Below are positions 37,397 through 47,930 of a stretch of DNA of 64,000 nt, piece after piece (the stretch's first letter is position 1; each line of letters starts with the position of its first letter). Below the pieces are notes generated by a model. That model saw nothing but the letters and a program-made list of their open reading frames with translations. It was not told the DNA's origin and did not search any database. A program made the translations under genes and the position numbers. Source of the DNA: Warburgia ugandensis (lineage: Eukaryota; Streptophyta; Magnoliopsida; Canellales; Canellaceae); contig CP141126.1 of assembly GCA_035236585.1 (NCBI GenBank), positions 69,727,414 through 69,791,413 on the forward strand, given 5' to 3'.

Positions 37397-38703
37397 ATTC
37401 ATTACACACATGTTCTATCTTCTATTACCTTGGTACTTGTTTTATACTGCACATGCAATGATGAACACTTAAAACATATAAATGTGTCATCATTCACTAT
37501 ACTGCATGCATTTATTGTTGGCACTCACAAGCAGGAAGTAACAGAGATCATGCCATATTTCTACAACTGAGACCATGCACTTCCATCACATGACCACACA
37601 AACATCATGTGCATGGTTGTTGTTGAAATCTATGCTTCATCCTTGAATGGAAACTTTATAAACACACTCTTGACGATGCAGATTCAATAAGTATGATACT
37701 ACAATGGTAAAAACTTGTGAACCAAATCAGAACCTTAACATAGTGATGCCCATGAAGAGGAAACAAACTACAAGATCCTACAATTTTCCATATGTTAGAC
37801 GATGTGCATGCATCACTTGACTACACAGAGCTCATGCACACAGTTCATTCATGCATATATTTTCTAACTTTATGATAACATGATGAAAAAAATCTTTCAT
37901 ATTGCTAATTCAATGTGTATATCACTATCATGATAAAACTCATGAAAATGCATTAGAAACTTCATGAAATTGTTCTCATGATTAAAGAGGAGGCAAAGTA
38001 AAACAAAACATGATAAAATTTACATATCAAATATTAGATAACATCATCAGCCTTTATCTAAAGTCTGAGAGAAGATCCAAACATTCACAGATATATATAT
38101 ATATATATATATTTGAATTAGAAATTTGATCTAGATGGGATATGATCATAGCAAAATTGACATACAATACAATTTTTTATCTTTTGAAAAAAAGACAAGA
38201 CTAATCTAGAAGATAACTACTCCCCTTACCTGCTAATTGCTTGTTTCTAATCACAGATGATCCCTGCCCCAAAACATAGGAGATCCAGATTCAAGCCATA
38301 TTGTTCCTCGTCTTTCTTCCCTCGCCCCTCGCCCCTCTCTCTTTCTCTTTCTTTCTCACCTACTTTCCTCCTCTTTTTCTCTCCCATGATTTTTCTTCTT
38401 TCCTCACTACCACAAGATGTCCCATTATAATTAGATGTCTTAGCTAGTTTAGTTCATGTGTCTGGGTCTAACCTTCATGTATTGCTAGACTATAGATCTA
38501 GTCTTCTATTTCCTAATTCACTACCCTCAATTTGATTTATTTCCTTAGGTTCCCTATCACCAACCATGGATATTCCAAATCGGTGAAGATGTCCTTTTGT
38601 GGATGTATTTGACTTTCATTTGGATTTTGCTCTGAAAATTAAAAAATGTGTTAGTATATGACTTGAACTCTAGATTTATATTATGAACATTTGAGTTATT
38701 ACA
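37397..38703 (-). repeat. Element E 3' LTR (chromovirus)
   Basis: This 1.3-kb LTR is on the minus strand, starting at 38,703 with TGTAATAACTC. It is preceded in element order by the purine run TAAGGAGAGGGA (38,704-38,715) and by the chromodomain end of pol. It is homologous to E1 at 34,336-35,737. An (AT)n run lies at about 38,092-38,112. Confidence 0.78.
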
Positions 38704-38715
38704 TCCCTCTCCTTA
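38704..38715 (-). promoter_or_regulatory. Element E polypurine tract
   Basis: TAAGGAGAGGGA on the minus strand lies immediately before the LTR start TGTAATAACTC. This fixes the orientation of the LTR family. Confidence 0.7.
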
Positions 38716-39609
38716 TTCATATTTTGCCCTCAAAATTTTTTAAGGTAATTTAGGGAACAATTAGGGGATTTTCTATCTCATTTTGCTTTTGGCTTACCAA
38801 GTGGCTTCTTCTGTTAAGTGATGTTTCCACGAGACCTTGACTATTATGATGGTCTTGCTCCTTAGAGTCCTTTCCTTATGATCCAATTTTTTTAGTGGCA
38901 TTTCCATAAAAGTCAAATCTAGTTGCAATTCCACTAGCACTTGACCAAGTATGTAAGTAGGATTGGGAACATACTTCCTTAACATCGACACGTGAAACAC
39001 ATTATACACTTCTCACAACTATGGTGGTGATGTGAGTCAATAAGCAATTTGCCCAATCCTCTACCCGATGCCAAATGGACCTTGAAATCATGGACTTAGT
39101 TTTTCCTTAACATTAATACCTCTTTTTATTGGTGAGATTTTAAGAAAGACTTGGTCTCCAACTGCAAACTCAAGGCCTTTATGCCTTATGTTTGTGTAAC
39201 TCTTTTGTCTTCTATGGTATGTCAGTAATTGCTTGCAAATCACTATCACCTTTTCTATGTAATGGTCAATTATTTTTGACTTTACAAACTATCTCTCCCC
39301 AATATGTAGGCGTACGACATGGAGTGCCTTGTATGGTCTCATGTTGATGCTAGAATAGTAGTTGTAGTTGTAAGTATACTCAATGAGTAGAAGATGTTCA
39401 TTCTAATTACCCTTCTGTTCCACATCGCAAGCCCTCAACATATCTTCAAGAGTTTGAATCATCCACTTAGACCATTCGTCAAAGGGTGGAAAGCAATGCT
39501 AAATCTTGTAGATGTGCCAAGTCCTACCTAAATCTATGATAGAATTGAGAAGTGAACCTATTATTTCTATCAAATATAAGGATCATTCATACCCAATGTA
39601 GGCTAACTA
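38716..39609 (-). mobile_element. Element E: integrase C-terminus with chromodomain (Tekay/Del-like chromovirus fossil)
   Basis: The minus-strand frame at 38,794-39,009 begins YNVFHVSMLRKYVPNPT and continues through a LDHKERTLRSK and KVSWKHHLTEEATW series. This is the conserved integrase tail and chromodomain of plant chromoviruses. The chromodomain in this group is thought to guide integration to heterochromatin marks. Upstream (39,010-39,609) the integrase core is readable, including a DRNNRFTSQF-like block near 39,540. The coding sense ends at 39,609 where another LTR begins. Broken several times. Confidence 0.85.
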
Positions 39610-40909
39610 TGATGACCTGGGTTTTCATATGCATTTTTAGGTGCAAAACTAATTCTTAATGTGGGATCAATCCCTATTTGAAAACACTTTTATAAAAACA
39701 ATGCAACACAATGGAAAAATCTTTTATTTTAAAATCATTTTGAAAACCTTGAGGGTCATTTACTTCCAAGAGAAAAAAATAATTTTTGAAACTAAAACAA
39801 ACATATATGCATCTCGAATCTAGCTAGTCACAGCTCATAGTCCAACTATAATAATTACATATACATGTCCAAAGGATAAGTCATATACTTACATTTATAC
39901 TTGTCTTTATCTTCATTCACTTGACTATAATGCTAACATTTCTTAATACTTTTTCTAATCTTGCTAGAGCTAATGTGTAAAAATAATATATTTAATTGAG
40001 TATTTAACATACTCAATAGGTGATCTGATACTACTAATTTGAAAATATGGTATGCAACATGCATAATTTCAAGAGGGGTTTTTCAAGTAATAAAATCATG
40101 AAATTCCTTTTCGTGTAAACATGGTATTTATACATAAATCATTCTCTCATTTCAAATGATAGAATTTCCAACAAAATCAATAATTCAATAACACAAAGAT
40201 TACAAAATTCTTAAAATAACAATGATTACTAAATTCTTAAAGTAGTAATCAATCAAACCAAATGATAGAATCTCAACCCTACGGTAGATATCATGAACAT
40301 GGCTATCTTAGTGAACACATCAAGCTGACTGGCCATGAGTACTAATCTAAGACCATCTCAATGCACCATCTAAGGTGTTAACAAAACCAAAATCATAGGG
40401 TCCATTATGCTCATGACCAGACTTATCATAAATCACATGTCTCCAGTATTTAGAGACCAGCCACCATAACCTCCACAGTTGACTATGGAAATGTCTCAAA
40501 AAGGGTGTCGAGAACACCTACAGTGGTAGTCCTGGTACCACAGCAGTCGACAAAGGGACAAGTGCCGCTTTGGGCAATGATACCTACCACCTTCGGTGGT
40601 TAGAGACAGGGAGGCCAACCCTGTACTAACAACCTCTTAGCATAATGCCCACTAGGCTCACTAGCCTAAAAGAAATATATATGTGTATACATATATTCCA
40701 AAACTCAATCATCATAGATCATGCAATCTATGCAACTTGTTCCAAAAAAATGCAAGCAATGCATATATAAAATTGTCCATGGAAGATGTAAGCAATAGCA
40801 TTCAGGATCATGAATCATGAGAACAATCCGCACGCTCATTATAAAAATATCATATCCAAAAGCATACTAAACACAGAATAGATTCAAGAAAATCATTTAG
40901 ATTTTGGAA
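39610..40909 (-). mobile_element. Chromovirus D 3' LTR, end part
   Basis: It starts on the plus strand as TGATGACCTGGGTTTTC, the inner end of a minus-strand LTR of the S1/S2 type. It contains the family module near 40,560-40,680 (GGTTAGAGACAGGGAGGCCA...CTTAGCATAATGCCC), comparable to 11,750-11,850 of S1. The left flank is AACTA inside the integrase of E. The other part of this LTR is at 50,653-51,709, and the two are separated by a 9.7-kb insertion. Confidence 0.6.
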
Positions 40910-43683
40910 TGCAATTTAAAAATCTTAAAACCTCCATTTTCTTATGAAATGATAAAAAGGAGAATATATGTAATACAAATTTCTGTATTTAGGAATCAAG
41001 TTTCCAATTGCCAAGATCTTCAAGATCTGAGATGATCAGATCTTGGAGATATGTTTTAATAATGATATAATATTGAAATAAAGTTATCTAAATGGTTTAT
41101 TTGGACAGATCTAGGAGATATTTAGGGATTTACCCACTATGGAAGGAAAAACCCTAAAAATTTCAAAGGGACCCACTTGATCAATAAGATCAAGTGTGAT
41201 GAGATCCTTGAGATGGGTGGGATGGATGTTGATATGATGAAATCCAAGGAGATCATGGATGGATTATGACAAAAACAAAACAATATGACCTTTGGACCTT
41301 AACAAAGAAAACCCCCTAAATATAATTAAAACCCATAATAAAAAGGAAAAGATCTAAGATCTAATGGTTGGATGATAAGTGAAGGTTTCTAAAAATATTA
41401 ATATAATCATTTTTATTTTCTATTAATTGATAACAACATATTAAATATGATTTATTTTATAAAGCATGCTAGTGTAACTTTTAGACTTTAGCAAGATATG
41501 TGATTATATTGTTATCATAGGGTGCTAGATTGAATTATCTTAGGGGCACTTTAGTATGATTTTATGCCATTGTAACTTAGGACCGTGCTAGAATTTCATA
41601 TAAGATTATACTATAGTATGAGATTATACCTTAGGTCCATGTTAGTTTAAATTGAGTTATTAAGGTATATTAGTTAGAAATCATGCTAGTGTAATTTTAA
41701 GTACCTTGCCTCATTATCATTAAGTGTTCAATTATGTAGTTTTATGCTTTGAATTTATAATTCATTTATGGTTAAATTTTATTAGTAGATCTACTTGTTA
41801 TGAGATAAAGAGCATAAAACACCAAAAATGGGATCTAATGAGAAAGTAGAGTTTCATGACACAAATAAGAATGGAGTACTTTGGACTTAATTAGTAAGGG
41901 CTATAGTTAGTAGGACAATATAAGGATTATCAAGGAGAATAATAAACCCCATGAATGACATTGTAAATATTCATGGACTTAATTAAAATCTATTAGAAAG
42001 AGTACTTAGGGTCAACATGCTTATAGGAACCTTATGAAAGGTTGAGCTATGGTCACTCTAGTGAATGTTGAACATAGGGGTTATCTAATAGAGCCTCGCT
42101 CTTCCCCTACCTTCCGTTGATGTTTGTGAGGTCTAAATGCCTCCTTACATGAGGATTGAAGTAACGACTTTGTGTTCACCCATTCAGCTAGTAAGCCTTA
42201 GCCAATTAGAAATAAGAGGAGCAGTCTAGACAAAGGCTTAAATAAGTTACCTTTAACTAGGAAAACATTAATTGGTTGAATAATAATAGTAAGAGTATAA
42301 AAGGTTAGTAAATTACCTAACCCTAATAAAAATTGTAAGAAAGATAAGGATGATCAAACAAGATCCATTAGATCTTGGATGATCAAGAACAATAAGAATA
42401 AGAATATTATATTGTACTTAGTATGCATGTTTATTAGTATGCTTGTTATAGTTCATTAGATTAGATAATCCAAACCCTTGATCAAAGATGATTCAAGGAA
42501 GAAAACCAAGATCATCCTCCTTAGGGATGATCCAATAACTGAACCTAGATCAAAGAAGAACTAGATGATAAAAGATCTAGGACCTTAATATTTATTAACA
42601 AGTGTATCAATGGTTCTATGAAAGATCAAGATTAAGGAGATGGACACACAAATACTTAGAGATAAAAAAATACTTAGATATGAATGCTCTAAAGATCATT
42701 CTAAATATCAGATCTAGTGATCAATAGGATTGTTCATAATCTATATATTGACAATATGTATGGATGTACAGATTACATACATTAGTCAGGATCATGGAAG
42801 ATTTGGGAAAAGGGATCACTCCTTGAAGGTAGGAGGATTTGATGAATGCATTTACGTGGGATATACATGATTGAACTCATGACCTTATTTTGACAAGAGT
42901 AATGTTAATACTTATATTAAATCCCTTGAAAACCATATGATCCAACCAAACACATATAAGATGGTTAAGGACTAGACTATAAGTGAATAGGGAACTAGAA
43001 AATATTTTAGCCCTAAGTAAACAGACAGATGGTCTGATATATATGAAATCTATTTTACATATAAGCTTGGAGGCTTGTGAGTTTGTTTTAATAGGCATAA
43101 ACCTAGGGGGATGCTATGCTGGAGGAGTTATAAGGGTTTGGCCACTCCCTCCTTGAAATTTGATGATACCTTGCCCTATGAGAGGTTAAAAGTCAGGTGG
43201 GGCAATTATGGGAAGGGCACCACTGTGAAAGTCTTGCCCCCCCATATGGGCAGTGACATAATATTTTTCATCGCGGTATCAGTGGTGAACATGGTAGTTA
43301 TCCAAGTGCACTAGTACGGATCAGACTATAGCATGGTAGCCCTTTTGATTATTTTGCACTATGATGCATATGAGAATAGGCATAGTGAAATGCCTTATGT
43401 TTTAGCATAATGAAATGCTAGGTGATTGTATATTACCAATATTTCCCAAGAAGGAAAATTCCCAATTAAGATTAGCTGAAATAGTAAATTCTCATAATGG
43501 AGAGAATTGATCAGCTTAGTTGGGAATGATATTTGACTACTTTCATAAATTTAACTGGTTTACCCATGTAGAGTATGTATGTATGTAAATATACATAACT
43601 TACAAAGTAAAGAGTATGTTTAGGGATAGTGAGATTATGAAGTATTGGAATTACCTTGTCAATTATTATGCTTCTTGAATCCT
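40910..43683 (+). mobile_element. LTR copy B (long-LTR family), 5' truncated
   Basis: These 2.8 kb match 45,130-47,930 at about 93-97% by eye, same orientation. They contain a stretch resembling the Athila leader (about 41,800-42,260) and the family module near 43,090-43,310 (GGGGATGCTATGCT...GGGGCAATTATGGG), which matches S1 and S2 in reverse. The promoter half of the LTR is absent. The copy stops at 43,683, just before the point where its sister continues into the 454-base array. Confidence 0.7.
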
Positions 43684-44258
43684 TGTAATAACCCCAATTT
43701 TTGTAATTGATTAAGAAAATCAATAAAGTTTGAGTTTCAGATATTTTGGGCTGAAATATTAGGGTTATACTTTTTATAAAGGTATAATCAAATAATAAGA
43801 CAAGTAAAATTTAAATTAAACTAAGAAAACCCTTCAAAATGACTGTAAGCACGACAAATTTTGAATTCGGATGAAAAATCCTTAAGTTTCTTCATTTCTT
43901 GGACAAAAGGGTAAAATAGTAATTTTACCCAAAAATCAAAATCTCCCAAGAATCAAAATATGAGACATCAAAATTTAGAATGTACTGAGAAATATGAATC
44001 CAATGCCACTAAGTACGCTCAAATCCGAGATCATGGGAATAAAACCCAAAATTTTATACATAAATGGCAAAATAGTCTTTTTACACCATGTGGGGCCCAC
44101 AAGGGACCTAAAAATGAATCTTATGAGCAGCCCACATGAAGTCATGGGTCAACAAACACCAGCTAGTCTTGGGGAAGAAAAATGGAGCATGGGAGACTTT
44201 CATGCCATTTAATAATAAAAAATTAAATATTATAATCATGAAAAAAAGACCAAAATGC

Positions 44259-44267
44259 CTATAAATA
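44259..44267 (+). promoter_or_regulatory. TATA-type promoter element of LTR copy C
   Basis: CTATAAATA lies 575 bases from the LTR start, in the usual place at the end of U3. It is a candidate start-site selector for RNA polymerase II. The related LTRs have CTATAAAC (3,210, J) and CCTATAAAAACC on the minus strand (51,232-51,243, LTR of D). Confidence 0.55.
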
Positions 44268-47200
44268 CAATGCCAAAAACCCTCCAAAAATTCTCATAAA
44301 ATCCCCACAAAATTTTCTTCACTCTCCCTGAAAAATTAGACCTAGATCCCTCCCCAAAAACCCAAAATTTTCAAAAGATATCTTTCTTTTTAATTTCTTT
44401 TTCTTTTTAGATTGGAACAAGAGACCTAAAATCAATTAGGTACTCTGTTCTAGATCTAATTTCATTAATTGTACCATCCAAAACTTCCCACCACATCTAT
44501 TCTACAAAACCCCCAAAGCAATTTCAAGATCCAATGGTTCAAACAACGGCAATTTGCAAGAAAGGTGGATCTTAGGCCATATCTTCATCAACAAGGTATT
44601 CTTTTTAAATTGGGCATATAACCAAGGTTTTCTCCAATCAGGTAGGTGGGAATACTTTCTATAGATGTTTAATACTGGTTTATGTAATTTTTAGTTTACT
44701 ATAATTTATTTTGATGATAAAAAAGGTAAAAATAAAGTAATAACAAATTAATTCAGGATTATAGACTACTTAGATGAAAATTCTGACTACAGGAATAGAT
44801 CCGGAAGGGTCCAAAACCCCTAGGGTAGAATTTTCACAATGATCGGAGAAGGTTTGGTTCCTCAATTGAGAAGGGATTGATTGGACGGTCCAAACAGACT
44901 GTCCGATCTCCCGATCGGATGGACGACGTCCCGCGCGCGTCCATGGATGCCCCATGAGGGCGCTTCCACATTTCATCGAAACAGATGACGCGACAAACTG
45001 AACACGTTCCGCCCGACTAATCTGGGCCGTCCGTTCCTTGGGCCCAGATCAAATCCAAGCCCTAGGAAGGACTGTGAACTTATAGATCCAATTTCGGAGT
45101 CATCTGAACTCCAAATTAAGATCGAAAAGAAGCTATGGAAAGCTTGAAACCTCTATTTTCCGATGAAATGATAAAATGGACATAATATTCAGTAAAACTT
45201 TCTGTATTAAAGAAACAAGTTTCCAATTACCTAGATCTTCAAGATTTGAGATGATCAGATCTTGAAAATATGTTTTACTAATGATATACAATTGAAATAA
45301 AGTGAGATCTACGGCTTATTTGGACATATATGAGATATATTAAGGGATCTACCCATTATGGTAGAAAAACCCTAAAAATACAAAGGGACCCACTTGATCA
45401 ATGAGATCAAGTGTGATCAGATCCTTGGGATGGATAAAATGAATGTTCATATAATGGAATCCAAGAAATCATGGATGGATTATGACAAAAATGGATCAAT
45501 ATGATATTTGGACCTTAATAAAATAAATCCCCTAAATATAACTAATACCATTAATCAAAGAAAAAGATCTAAGATCAAATGGTTGGATCATAAGTAAAGG
45601 TTTCTAAAATTGTTAATGTAATTAGTTTCATTTTATATAATAACATTTTAAATATGATTATGTTATAAAGCATGCTAGTATAACATTTAGACTTTAGCAT
45701 GATATGTGATTTCATTGTTATCATAAGGTGCTAGATTTAATTATCTTAGGGGCACTTTAGTATGATTTCATACCATTCTAACTTAGGACCATGCTAGAAT
45801 TTCATATAAGTTTATACTATAGTAGGAGATTATACCTTAAGTCCATGTTAGTTTAAATTGAGTTATTAAGGTATATTAGTTGGAAATCATGTTAGAGTAA
45901 TTGTAAGTACCTTGTCTCATTATCATTAAGTGTTAAATTATGTAGTTTTATGCTTTGAATTTATAATTCATTTATGGTTAAATGTTATTAGTAGATCTAC
46001 TTGTTATGAGATAAAGAGCATAAAGCATCAAAAAATGTATTCTAATGAGAAAGTATAGTTTCATGACACAAATAAGAATGGAGTACTTTGGACTTAATTA
46101 GTAAGGGCTATAGTTAGTAGGACAATATAAGGATTATCAAATCCTTGGCCCAAACTAGGAGAAGAATAATAAACCCCATGAATGACATTATAAATATTCA
46201 TGGACTTAATTAAAATCTATTAGAAAGAGTACTTAGGGTCAACATGCTTATAGGAACCTTATGAAAGGTTGAGCTATGGTCACTCTAGTGAATGTTGAAC
46301 ATAGGGGTTATCTAATAGAGCCTCGCTCTTCCCCTACCTACCATTGATGTTTGTGAGGTCTAAATGCCTCCTTACATGAGGATTGAAGTAACCACTTTGT
46401 GTTCACCCATTCAGCTAGTAAGCCTTAGCCAATTGGAAATAAGAGGAGCAGTCTAGACAAAGGCTTAAATAAGTTACCTTTAACTAGAAAAACATTAATT
46501 GGTTGAATAATAATAGTAAGAGCATAAAAGGTTAGTAAATTACCTAACCCTAATAAAAATTGTAAGAAAGATAAGGATGATCAAACAAGATCCATTAGAT
46601 CTTGGATGATCAAGAACAATAAGAATAAGAATATTATATTGTACTTAGTATGCATGTTTATTAGTATGCTTGTTATAGTTCATTAGATTAGATAATCCAA
46701 ACCCTTGATCAAAGATGATTCAAAGAAGAAAACCAAGATCATCCTCCATAGGGATGATCCAATAACTGAACTTAGATCAAAGAAGAACTAGATGATAGAA
46801 GATCTAGGACCTTGATCTTTATCATCATGTGTAGATTGTCAATCGATGGATCTATGAAAGATCAAGATCGAGGAGATGGACATACAAAGACTTAGAGATA
46901 GAAAAATACTTAGATATGAATAATCTAAAGATCATTCTAAACATCAGATCTAGTGATCAATAAGATGGTTCATAATTTATATATTGACAATATGTATGGA
47001 TGTACAGATCATATACATCAGTCAGGATCATGGAAGATTTGGGGAAAAGAGATCAATCCATAAAGTTAGGGGGATTTGATGAATGCATTTACATGAGATA
47101 TACATGATTGTACTCATGATTTTATGTTGACAAGAGTAATGTTAATACTTGTATTAAATCTCTTGAAAACCTTATGATCCAACCAAACACATATAAGATG

Positions 47201-47930
47201 GTTAAGGACTAAACTATAAGTGCATAGGGAACTAGAAAATATTTCAGCCCTAAGTAAATTGACATATGGTCTGATATATATGAAATCTATTTTACATACA
47301 AGCTTGGAGGCTTGTGAGTTTGTTTTAATGGGCATAAGCCTAGGGGAATGCTATTGCTAGAGGAGTTATGAGGGTTTGGCCACTCGCTCCTTGAAATTTG
47401 ATGATGTGATGATACCTTGCCCTAAGAGAGGCTAAATGTCGGGTGGTGGCAATTATGGGAAGGCCACTACTATGAAAGTCTTGCCCCCCCATATGGGTAG
47501 TGACATAATATTTCCACCATGGTATTAGTGGCGAACAAGGCAGTTATCCGAGCGCGCTAGTACGAATCAGACTGTAGCATAACAACCTTTCTAATTATTT
47601 TGCACTATGATGCATATGGGAATAGGCATAGTGAAATGCCTTATGTTGTAGCATAATGAAATGCTAGGTAATTATATATTACCAATATTTCCCAAGAAGG
47701 GAAATTTCTAATATAAGATTAGTTGAAATACTAAATTCTCAAAATGAAGAGAATTGATCAGCTTAGTTGGGAATGATATTTGACTATTTTCATAAATTTA
47801 ACTGGTTCACCCATGAAGGGTATGTATGTATATAGATATACATAACTTACAAAGTAAAGAGTATGTTTAAGGATAATAAGATTATGAAGTATTGGAATTA
47901 CCTTGCCAATTATTATGCTTCTTGAATCCC

